Assembly: GCA_002369255.1 (NCBI GenBank)
Contig: DFFO01000092.1
Location: 1 to 48,861 of the forward strand
From: Lachnospiraceae bacterium UBA3774
GTDB taxonomy: Bacteria > Bacillota > Clostridia > Lachnospirales > Lachnospiraceae
DNA length: 48,861 nt
Direction of reading: 5' to 3'
Shown: piece after piece, positions 35,754-42,214 of the stretch
Layout: each line of letters starts with the position of its first letter
Position numbering within the stretch: position 1 is the stretch's first letter
The notes under the pieces: model-generated
Seen by the model: the letters and a program-made list of their open reading frames with translations, nothing else
Told to the model about the DNA's origin: nothing
Database searches by the model: none
Position numbers and translations under genes: made by a program

Positions 35754-35903
35754 ATTTAGAGATTTCAGGATAAAAACCTACACGATTTTCCAAAATTTCA
35801 AAACGATTTTTAAAATTTTCAAATCGGTTTATAAAAATTTTATTAGTTTCGGATTTGAAAAATTTTTTATAAGTCCGCTTAAACAGACAGTTTCGGCTTT
35901 TCG

Positions 35904-35956
35904 TTGGTTGCCATTTGGTTGCCATTTGGTTGCCATTTGGTTGCCATTTGGTTGCC
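35904..35956. repeat. Five 11-bp direct repeats (iteron-like)
   Basis: TTGGTTGCCAT begins at 35904, 35915, 35926 and 35937, with a fifth copy at 35948 lacking the last two bases. The 11-bp period is about one helical turn, so proteins would stack on one face. Confidence 0.95.
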
Positions 35957-36877
35957 CTAATATAAGTTAAGATAAGTTAGTAAATAATATACTCTTTTAA
36001 AGAATAAAAATCTTATTTACCTACTCTAAACAGAGGAATTACTACGTAATTCTTTTAATATATATACAAACCAAGTCCTCATCTTCTGCCTTTACTTCTC
36101 GCAGCTGCTTCTGCCCTATCATTACCGCTCCAATAGCTTAAAAGTATTGTTATGCTCTGTAAGCCCGAAATTTGCCCCTTAAAGCCGTTTCGGGTTTTAA
36201 GGCAAGTATTTTATTGTTTAAAGGGGCTTGTGACGAAATAAGGGCAAAATTGAGCGAAATTCGGCAAGGGTATGATAACAAGGTTATGACGATTTGCAAA
36301 AGCAGATAAAACATAACCCTTTTTGTTGTGAAAATTGCTCGGGGGGGTTCCCCGCCGCGATAACGTCCACGGGAAGGGGGAGACCCCACCCGGAGCACAA
36401 GCCAAGCGCCCACGCCGGAACGAAGCCGGGAACGCCCACAAATAGCCACGTTCACGATCACCCACCCGGAACCCTGCCGGGGGTGTGTCAGCTAATTAAA
36501 AGAAGTTGACACAAGCACCCTCGCGCGCGGTTATATATACTGTTTTTAATATAACCTATCGCTTTAATAGGTTATATCCTCACACTTTATAATAATATAT
36601 TTATTACCTACTTAACAAGTATGTTATTATATCGCACGCGCACGCGGTTATATATATAAACATTTACTTTGCTTTTACTTAATTATCATAACCACAGTAT
36701 TAACAAACATAATCAGAGATATATCATTACCGAATAATCTAAATGTCTTTAGAATATTAAGCAATATACCAAACAATCTAAACCATTTACTCACAAATAC
36801 AAAATAAAGCAAAGAGAAAGCCGTCAACAACCTTTCTTTATTAGTTGACTTAATCGGTGGTTAAGAGGTAATATAAC
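35957..36877. other. Non-coding AT-rich region with palindromes and a GC island
   Basis: No credible gene was found in these 900 bases. Held here: GAATTAC/GTAATTC inverted repeat at 36036-36052; a GC-rich island around 36335-36490 set in very AT-rich DNA; TGTGTCA/TGACACA arms at 36484-36490 and 36507-36513; an 11-bp inverted repeat ATATAACCTAT/ATAGGTTATAT at 36549-36577; and two similar CGCG-rich blocks followed by TTATATATA at about 36523-36539 and 36639-36657. Together with the DnaA boxes and 11-bp repeats to the left this looks like an origin or partition/control region. Confidence 0.6.
36845..36874 (+). promoter_or_regulatory. Promoter of the amidoligase operon
   Basis: TTGACT (36845-36850), 18-base spacer, TAATAT (36869-36874), immediately before a perfect palindrome and the first gene of the operon. 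Confidence 0.6.
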
Positions 36878-36902
36878 TGTGTCGATTGAAGTAATCGACA
36901 CA
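36878..36902. promoter_or_regulatory. 10-bp palindromic operator or leader hairpin
   Basis: TGTGTCGATT (36878-36887) and AATCGACACA (36893-36902) are perfectly complementary around five bases. It covers the likely transcription start. The outer TGTGTC/GACACA pair recurs at 36484-36513. Confidence 0.75.
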
Positions 36903-36923
36903 AACCGAAAGGAGCTTAAAAAA

Positions 36924-37223
36924 ATGAATAATCAAGTAAGTCAGAGTGTTAGTTTTCGCGTCTCTCTTCGTGGAAATCGCGCAACCCGTTGGCCGTCATC
37001 GGGGCGTTGGGACTTTTCAACCGCGGCAGAGCTTCGCTTGGTAGAGTGGTTCGTTGACGGCTCTTCAGTCTTTATCAAAACCAGCGGAAACGATCTTGCC
37101 GCCGCGCTGCACGAGTTCGACGGTCAGTTAAGCGACGGGCTTTTCGAAAACGAACCTGTCACGGCGTGGAAGCAGATCGCGCCCGCCGAGTATGACGCGC
37201 GCCGCGCGGAGGTGGTGAGATGA
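36924..37223 (+). CDS. Small unknown protein, first gene of the amidoligase operon
   Basis: A 99-residue protein I do not recognise. It begins MNNQVSQSVSFRVSLRGN, then has alternating hydrophobic/polar stretches (AAELRLVEWFVDGSSVFI) that suggest a small alpha/beta domain, and a KQIAPAEYDARRAEVV end. AAAGGAG nine bases before ATG 36924 sets the start. The stop overlaps the amidoligase start (ATGA), so the two proteins are probably made in similar amounts and may act together. Candidate substrate, carrier or partner for the amidoligase. Confidence 0.7.
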   Translation: MNNQVSQSVSFRVSLRGNRATRWPSSGRWDFSTAAELRLVEWFVDGSSVFIKTSGNDLAAALHEFDGQLSDGLFENEPVTAWKQIAPAEYDARRAEVVR

Positions 37224-38170
37224 GAGACAAAAACAAAAAGACGATCGCGCATGAGGCCATCAGGGTTTCCGGCTATCACGCCGGAACCCGTAACGGCTAC
37301 ACCGAGGCGGCCGGAAACTGCGGCTTCCCGGAAGGGCTCTTCTTCTACGCCAGCGACAGACGCCACGCCGTCGCGCCGGGCTACGAACCCAGCGACACAA
37401 TGAAGGCTCGCGGGCTTCGCGTCTCGGGCTATGGCCTCGAGGTTGAGATGGTCAACCCGGCTATTAGCGGTGACGTGCTCGCCAACGTCACCAAGAATTA
37501 TGTTTTTGGCGCGTTTGATGGCGCGCTGTGGAAGTTCGAGTCAGACTGTACCGTTGATCTCGAGTGCATTTCGCAAGTCATGAGCCGCGAGTATATACGG
37601 AACAACTACGCCGCGTTCCATCAGCTTTTCAAGCGGCTTGCTATCTGCGGCGGCACGACTGATGATCCGCGCGTCGGTATGCACGTCAATATTAGCTTAT
37701 CACAGTTCGGGCGCACTCCCGAGGCCGCAAGGACGGCGGCAGCGGCGTTTTGGGCTCTTATGAGCCGCCCGGAATGGGACGCGCTATTTTGTGCGGCAAC
37801 CAACCGCCGCGAGAGTGCGCGCGCTTACTGCGGCCGCGTCACGTCTGAAGAGTTCGACACAAGCAACAGCCATGGCCGCGCGCTCAATTATTCCCATATA
37901 GACGAGGGCTCGGGGCGCGTAGAGTTCCGTTTTGTCGCCGGGCAGCGTGATTTTCGCGGCTTCCGTGACACTATGGAGCTGATTTTCTTTGCCGTAAAGC
38001 GAATAAAGAGCATAAAGAACCCTTTCACAGTCACCCCGGCGCAGTTCTTCCGTGGCTGCAACAAGTACGTTGTTTCTGCTCTGCGCCGCGTGGATCTAAC
38101 CCCGGCGGAACTGCGCGAAATAGCGCAAAATGCCGATCTTGACACGGATTATACTTTACACGATCAATAA
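37220..38170 (+). CDS. Amidoligase family enzyme
   Basis: A 316-residue protein of the amidoligase_2 type (carboxylate-amine ligases of the glutamine-synthetase-like fold), which form amide bonds with ATP. Seen: the glutamate motif RVSGYGLEVEMVNP (about residues 67-80), the acidic pair in SDCTVDLECISQ, the histidine motif GMHVNISLSQFG and the late ALNYSHIDEGSGRVEFRF, followed by FRDTMELIFFAVKR. These match the order G.E.E, D...E, GxHVN, E.R of the family. GGAGGTG precedes the ATG, which overlaps the upstream stop. The family is known to sit beside glutamine amidotransferases, as here. Substrate unknown: a peptide, protein tail or cell-wall group is possible. Confidence 0.82.
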   Translation: MRDKNKKTIAHEAIRVSGYHAGTRNGYTEAAGNCGFPEGLFFYASDRRHAVAPGYEPSDTMKARGLRVSGYGLEVEMVNPAISGDVLANVTKNYVFGAFDGALWKFESDCTVDLECISQVMSREYIRNNYAAFHQLFKRLAICGGTTDDPRVGMHVNISLSQFGRTPEAARTAAAAFWALMSRPEWDALFCAATNRRESARAYCGRVTSEEFDTSNSHGRALNYSHIDEGSGRVEFRFVAGQRDFRGFRDTMELIFFAVKRIKSIKNPFTVTPAQFFRGCNKYVVSALRRVDLTPAELREIAQNADLDTDYTLHDQ

Positions 38171-38215
38171 TTTACGCGGAGGGCGTAAAAATCAATTTAA
38201 ACAGGAGGAAAAACC

Positions 38216-38602
38216 ATGAACAACGAAACTATTATCTACCGTGCAAGCGTCGAGCTTGCGCGTGCGGGAGTCATTACCGCGCAGACGATAGGCGGCGTGC
38301 TTATTCCGGAGCCGCTCCACACATTCGCGGAGTGGAAAAATTACGGGTTCTGTGTAAAAAAAGGACAGCACGCCGTTGCGAAAATTAAAATATGGCGGCA
38401 CTCCGACCGCGTCAGAGCAGTCGAGACGGACGGCGAGACCGACGGAGAGACCGACGGCGGCCGCTTCTACCTAACTAACGCATACTTTTTCACGCGGTCG
38501 CAATGCGATCCGATAGAAAGCCACGACGGCGAGGCATACGACGAGAAAGCCGACCTTTTGCGGCTATTGGAAGCCGCGAGGGCGGCAAGAAAGGAGGCAT
38601 AA
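38216..38602 (+). CDS. Small protein with ArdC/antirestriction-like core
   Basis: A 128-residue protein. The core LHTFAEWKNYGFCVKKGQ and GRFYLTNAYFFTRSQCDPI resembles the small domain of plasmid and phage proteins related to the ArdC N-terminal ssDNA-binding region (pattern: FAEWK..GY.VKKGE....I). A run of TDGE repeats (ETDGETDGETDGG), from in-frame 12-bp duplications, lies between strands. GGAGG seven bases before ATG. It may bind DNA or be the partner of the neighbouring enzymes; the role is uncertain. Confidence 0.55.
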   Translation: MNNETIIYRASVELARAGVITAQTIGGVLIPEPLHTFAEWKNYGFCVKKGQHAVAKIKIWRHSDRVRAVETDGETDGETDGGRFYLTNAYFFTRSQCDPIESHDGEAYDEKADLLRLLEAARAARKEA

Positions 38603-38604
38603 TT

Positions 38605-39171
38605 ATGTGCGTTATTTGTATTCATCCGGCCGGGGTTTCGCTCCCGGACCGCGACGACCTAACCGCCATGAACAGAAAAAACCCTGACGGCATCGGCATC
38701 TTTGCCGAGACCGAAGGCGGCGAGGCCGTCGTAAAAACGTTTCTGCGCTTTAGCGATTTTTACGACTTTTACGTAAAAAATGTGACGGAAGGCACGTTCT
38801 TCATTCTCCATAACAGGATCGGCACAAGCGGCACGCGCGATCTGCGTAACTGTCACCCGTTCCCGTTCATTGATGACGCGGGGCGGCAATGGTTTCTTTT
38901 TCACAACGGCATTGTAAATTCTTATGCCGAGCCCAGCAGCAGTCTGTGCGATACCGCGCATATAGCCGAGGCTATGTACGGCAATAGCGCGGACGAGGTG
39001 CGTTCTGCGCTTGAGGAGTTATCCGCAGCGACCGGCTCACGCTTCGTCGCCGTGTCTCCGGGTGGAAATTACACGCACGGCGTAAAAAATGACCTAATCA
39101 GCGCCGGAACATTCTTTCGGCTGCGCGGTAACATATATAGCAACCTGTATTGGTGCGGAGGTCTTGGATGA
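38605..39171 (+). CDS. Stand-alone class-II glutamine amidotransferase
   Basis: A 188-residue Ntn-type glutaminase domain. MCVICIHPAG places the catalytic cysteine at position 2 after Met removal; HNRIGTSGTRDLRNCHPFPF contains the conserved Arg, Gly, Asn and His-Pro-Phe; LFHNGIVNS supplies the oxyanion Asn-Gly. It lacks any synthetase partner domain, so it should release ammonia (or a glutamyl group) for another enzyme, most simply the amidoligase two genes upstream. AAAGGAGG seven bases before ATG 38605 and three bases after the upstream stop; its own stop overlaps the next start. Confidence 0.85.
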   Translation: MCVICIHPAGVSLPDRDDLTAMNRKNPDGIGIFAETEGGEAVVKTFLRFSDFYDFYVKNVTEGTFFILHNRIGTSGTRDLRNCHPFPFIDDAGRQWFLFHNGIVNSYAEPSSSLCDTAHIAEAMYGNSADEVRSALEELSAATGSRFVAVSPGGNYTHGVKNDLISAGTFFRLRGNIYSNLYWCGGLG

Positions 39172-39851
39172 ACGTGTTCGATGAGTTCCTTTCTGCGCCT
39201 CATGCGCTTGTTGCCGGAGCGACCGGGAGCGGCAAAAGCGTTTTTCTGCGCGGCGTTATCGCCACCGCGCTTGCGCGGCCGTGTTACATCGCCGCCGTAG
39301 ACCTTAAACGGGTAGAGCTTGCATACCTGCGCCGTCTTGGGCGGCTGATTGCTTATGCAGACGAGCCCGAACAGGTAGAACCGTTGCTGGCGCGAATATT
39401 GGCAATCATGGAGGGGCGTTTTTCTGCGCTGTTGGCCGCAGGCCGTCAAATGAGCAACGAGCCGGACATATATGTTATCATTGACGAACTGGCCGATCTG
39501 ATCGCTACAAGCCCGGACGCGCTGCCTTCGCTTATCAGACTTGGACGCCTTGGACGCGCCGCGAGAGTTCATCTGATCTGCGCGACACAAGCCCCGGCGC
39601 GGCGAAACCTACCGGCGGCGCTCGTGCAGAACATACCCGTAAGGCTCGCCCTGCGGACGACCGACGCAATAGAAAGCCGTCAGATCATAGGCGTTAAGGG
39701 CGCGGAGGCTCTCCCGCTCGTGGGTTCCGGGCTTCTGCGCACACCGTCGGCGGCGAACCCGATCAGAATAACCGGGCTTCCGGTCATGCAGACGGATCAG
39801 CTAATCAGGTTAATCGCCGCAACTAATCAGATAGACGGAACGCGGCGATAA
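39168..39851 (+). CDS. Minimal FtsK/SpoIIIE-like ATPase
   Basis: A 227-residue P-loop ATPase of the FtsK-HerA class. Walker A GATGSGKSVFLRG (about residue 19), Walker B DIYVIIDELADL, sensor LICATQAPARR and the family's RLALRTTDAIESRQIIG near the end. There is no membrane domain and no winged-helix gamma domain, so it is just the motor. Such proteins move double-stranded DNA (chromosome segregation, TraB-type plasmid transfer) or sort DNA. GGAGG six bases before ATG 39168. It is the last gene of the operon, before a 7-bp inverted repeat. Its presence beside a recombinase and an origin-like region suggests a transfer or maintenance role. Confidence 0.85.
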   Translation: MNVFDEFLSAPHALVAGATGSGKSVFLRGVIATALARPCYIAAVDLKRVELAYLRRLGRLIAYADEPEQVEPLLARILAIMEGRFSALLAAGRQMSNEPDIYVIIDELADLIATSPDALPSLIRLGRLGRAARVHLICATQAPARRNLPAALVQNIPVRLALRTTDAIESRQIIGVKGAEALPLVGSGLLRTPSAANPIRITGLPVMQTDQLIRLIAATNQIDGTRR

Positions 39852-39855
39852 TTCC

Positions 39856-39883
39856 AACGCATTGAACGCGTTGAACGCGTTGG
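39856..39883 (+). repeat. CCAACGC/GCGTTGG inverted repeat with internal 9-bp direct repeats
   Basis: The arms bracket two GAACGCGTT copies. It follows the FtsK-like gene by four bases and may end its transcript, though no T-run follows directly. Confidence 0.55.
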
Positions 39884-39920
39884 ACGAAATGCGATTTTCG
39901 GGAAAAATTCAAAAAAACTA

Positions 39921-39949
39921 TTGACGTACTACCGAATAAGCGGTAACAT
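39921..39949 (+). promoter_or_regulatory. Promoter with embedded operator-like palindrome
   Basis: TTGACG (39921-39926), 17 bases, TAACAT (39944-39949). The spacer holds TACCG-6-CGGTA (39930-39945), and CCACC/GGTGG follows at about 39958-39972. Likely self-regulation by the downstream HTH protein. Confidence 0.6.
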
Positions 39950-40017
39950 ATAGATGCCACCGAACAGGTGGAACATAAAGCTGACCTATCGGCAAACGGG
40001 GAGAAAGAAGGAGAAAA

Positions 40018-40698
40018 ATGACTACATTGAGGGAACTTATTGAGGATAAGGAGTTAACAGGCGAGTGGGTAGACTGGGAGGCCTATGTTTACACTGGGAA
40101 GCGTCACAGCATACACGGGGACTTCATTCGGAGCGTTGACGAGCCTAACCTTGACGCAGAAGTAGACTCATGGGAGCTTATGGACGAGGAGGACTATAAT
40201 CAGTCTGTCTATGCGAATACCAGCGTCAAGGCCGACTTTGCGGAATGGTACGATGACTCCGACGCCCGTGTGCTGGTGGTCGTCCTTAAACCTCGTCAGG
40301 CGTGGTGTGAGTGGACGGTTTCAGACGGCGAGGACGACCTTAGAGAGTTGACGGATGTTACTGACCTCGATGAGGCCATTATGGACTCGATAATGACCTT
40401 TAATGCGCTTTCTGCACATGACCAAAGGGACGTGTCAGACATGTACGTTGCTCTCGGAACAATAGAGCCTGAGCTTGGAAACGACGGATTTTTTGACAAC
40501 TTCATTGAATATCGCGACCTGTCTACATTTGCGAAGAGACTCGCGGCGATGGTAGACGTCAAAGGCCTCACGCAGAAGGCCGCCGCCGAAGTAATTGGCG
40601 TACCGCTCCGCACAATCGAAAATTGGCTTGGTGGTGTCAACACGCCCACGCAGATCACGCAGGAGGCCGCGCTTCAAAAGCTGGCATTACACAAATGA
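40018..40698 (+). CDS. Acidic protein with C-terminal helix-turn-helix
   Basis: A 226-residue protein with a large acidic N-terminal part (DSWELMDEEDYNQSVY, VSDGEDDLRELTDVTDLDEA) that I do not recognise, and a C-terminal HTH (KGLTQKAAAEVIGVPLRTIENW). This arrangement is common for regulators or antitoxin-like proteins of Clostridia mobile elements. GGAG lies before ATG. The promoter upstream carries a palindrome. The stop overlaps (ATGA) a partner ORF that is truncated here. Confidence 0.7.
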   Translation: MTTLRELIEDKELTGEWVDWEAYVYTGKRHSIHGDFIRSVDEPNLDAEVDSWELMDEEDYNQSVYANTSVKADFAEWYDDSDARVLVVVLKPRQAWCEWTVSDGEDDLRELTDVTDLDEAIMDSIMTFNALSAHDQRDVSDMYVALGTIEPELGNDGFFDNFIEYRDLSTFAKRLAAMVDVKGLTQKAAAEVIGVPLRTIENWLGGVNTPTQITQEAALQKLALHK

Positions 40699-40772
40699 AA
40701 CAGATCACAAATAAAGAATACGAAGAATGGCAGAAATACAAAGCAGAGAGGAACAAAGGACGTGTACTGCTA
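40695..40772 (+). pseudogene. Truncated small partner ORF of the HTH gene
   Basis: MKQITNKEYEEWQKYKAERN, then KGRVLL, reads like the start of the short protein that normally follows such HTH genes in Clostridia. The usual continuation (beginning TPD..RFIC in homologues I recall) is missing and the frame runs straight into the terminator stem, so the gene was cut here, probably at an insertion or deletion boundary. Confidence 0.5.
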
Positions 40773-40803
40773 AAAAAAGCCCCGGTTTTTCGGGGCTTTT
40801 TTT
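40773..40803. terminator. Bidirectional intrinsic terminator
   Basis: AAAAAAA-GCCCCG-loop-CGGGGC-TTTTTT: a symmetrical hairpin serving the rightward HTH unit and the leftward gene at 40802. Confidence 0.95.
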
Positions 40804-41056
40804 ACGCGAAGTCTGTGAAAATCGTGTCGGCGAACTGCGCCGCTTTTTCGTCTGAAAAAACAAAGTTGATTGAACGGGCAACGTCGCCGGGTTCTTCTGC
40901 GTCTAATAACAGCCGGACGCCTAAATATTCAGAAGACCCGATAACAAGCTCCGTTGCTATCTGCTGTTTGCGGCGGTCTATCCAGTCCGAAAACCACGCG
41001 TCAAGCGAATAGGTGAGCCAATACTCCGAGCCGCGCTTCGATATTTTACCTTTCAT
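40802..41056 (-). CDS. Small unknown phage protein
   Basis: An 84-residue protein beginning MKGKISKRGSEYWLTYSLDA, with a mixed charged/hydrophobic middle (ATELVIGSSEYLGVRLLLDA) and an acidic end. It resembles short phage proteins of unknown role that bind nucleic acid or host factors, but I recognise no family. GGAGGG seven bases before ATG 41056. Located at the end of the early transcript, next to the shared terminator and the junction with the inserted cassette. Confidence 0.6.
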   Translation of the reverse strand: MKGKISKRGSEYWLTYSLDAWFSDWIDRRKQQIATELVIGSSEYLGVRLLLDAEEPGDVARSINFVFSDEKAAQFADTIFTDFA

Positions 41057-41092
41057 TTTCAAACCCTCCTTTTTAAAAATTATAGTATGCCA

Positions 41093-41577
41093 TCAAAGAA
41101 AATCAAATATGTTTTTCTGTGCCATAGCATCGTCAAGGCGCTTCTTGGCTTTTGCGTAATAATCTTCGTCTATCTCGAAGCCCAAAAACTTATACCCTAA
41201 TTGGTGGGCGGCAATCAGACAAGACGCGCTCCCTGCGTGGGTATCTAAAATCTTATCGCCCGGCTTTGCATATCGGCTAATTAGCCATAAAAACAAATCT
41301 ACGGGCTTTTGCGTCGGGTGGAAGCGTGATCGTTCCTCCGGCATTGTTTAAATTCTCAATGTTTCGCGCCGCTCTTATCGCCGCCGTTGTATTCGACCTC
41401 GCCGAGATAATCAAGGTTGTATGCTGCCGCAATCCCTGCAGACAGCTTCTTTTTATAATAAATATATGATTGGTGCTTGTCATATTTTACGTTCTCGACG
41501 CAAAAAATTCCTTTTGGCAGAGCCATTTCAAACGGGTTGTACCGTTTTTTTACGCCATACTTGTAAATAATCTTCAT
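41093..41577 (-). pseudogene. Broken phage DNA methyltransferase region with a tape-measure insert
   Basis: The left part (41093 to about 41323) encodes the C-terminal third of an N6/N4-type DNA methyltransferase: FHPTQKPVDLFLWLI, ILDTHAGSASCLIAAH (SAM loop) and FEIDEDYYAKAKKRL. The right part (about 41387-41577) starts MKIIYKYGVKKRYNPF and encodes about 63 residues that I cannot place. Between them lies a 63-bp segment (41324-41386) identical to the tape-measure gene, which shifts frame and joins the two. The DPPY-type N-terminal half of the methyltransferase is absent. So this is a deletion with filler DNA, or an assembly join. Confidence 0.7.
41324..41386. repeat. 63-bp exact duplicate of tape-measure DNA (25522-25584)
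   Basis: Both copies are identical over 63 bases in the same orientation; flanks differ at once on each side. At 25522-25584 it encodes part of the tape measure (RAARNIENLNNAGGTIT); at 41324 it sits in the broken methyltransferase locus. Confidence 0.97.
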
Positions 41578-41620
41578 GCGCTTTTGTCTCTCTTTCTGCA
41601 AATTTACGCCGGGCTTGTAA

Positions 41621-42214
41621 TTATTCGTCCGAAGCGGTCATATCTTCCGATAGCGCCGCCACTTGGTCAAGTAGGCTGTCTCGGTCTAACAACTCGCTGC
41701 TGCGGTTAGAAGTGACTTCCACGCGCGTATTTTGCGTATATCCGTGCACGTTATTCATCATGGCTATCCATACCATTGGTGGAATTTCTCCGCGCAAAGC
41801 AAGCTGATTTTTGATGGCGGCGATGTCGTTTTTCGCCATTTCAAGCGGCTCGGCAAAGCCGTTCATATCGTCGCGTATCCACCGCGTAACGGTGCTTTTA
41901 GCCACGCCGAGGAAAGATACCAACAGCTCAAAATCGGGAATAATATTCTTCCCTGCAAGGCGCGACTCAGAAATGAAGTGCCAAAACTCGTTTATTCTTT
42001 CTTCTAATAACCTACGGTTTGGGTAGGTCATTGACGAACGGTCAGTTAGATTGCGCCGCTGAACAAGCGCCAGCATGGCGTCTATCTCTGTTTCGCTCGC
42101 ATTTAGCAGCGCCGTTTCGTCAACCTCTGCGCCGTTATTGCGGATAAGCGGCGATTTTGCAATCGCGTTTTTTACGGTCGTTTTTGCCTGTTCAAGTTCA
42201 ATGTTTCTGCTCAT
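41621..42214 (-). CDS. Putative terminase small subunit
   Basis: A 197-residue protein with an HTH-like core (FLGVAKSTVTRWIRDDMNG) followed by IKNQLALRGEIPPMVWIAMM and HGYTQNTR, a pattern frequent in small-terminase/DNA-packaging proteins of Clostridia siphophages. It would recognise the packaging site. GAGAGG six bases before ATG. Normally next to terL; here a 6.8-kb stretch lies between. Confidence 0.6.
   Translation of the reverse strand: MSRNIELEQAKTTVKNAIAKSPLIRNNGAEVDETALLNASETEIDAMLALVQRRNLTDRSSMTYPNRRLLEERINEFWHFISESRLAGKNIIPDFELLVSFLGVAKSTVTRWIRDDMNGFAEPLEMAKNDIAAIKNQLALRGEIPPMVWIAMMNNVHGYTQNTRVEVTSNRSSELLDRDSLLDQVAALSEDMTASDE

Noticed and set aside
35608..35925. N-terminal extension of the serine recombinase to 355 residues
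   Set aside because: The extension crosses the perfect promoter, the DnaA boxes and the 11-bp repeats; ATG 35607 has GGAGGAA.
36150..36461. 103-codon minus ORF in the GC island
   Set aside because: No ribosome site, odd composition, and it spans a base-composition jump; treated as non-coding.
41324..41386. Diversity-generating retroelement template/variable pair with 25522-25584
   Set aside because: The copies are identical with no adenine-directed changes, and there is no reverse transcriptase in the window.
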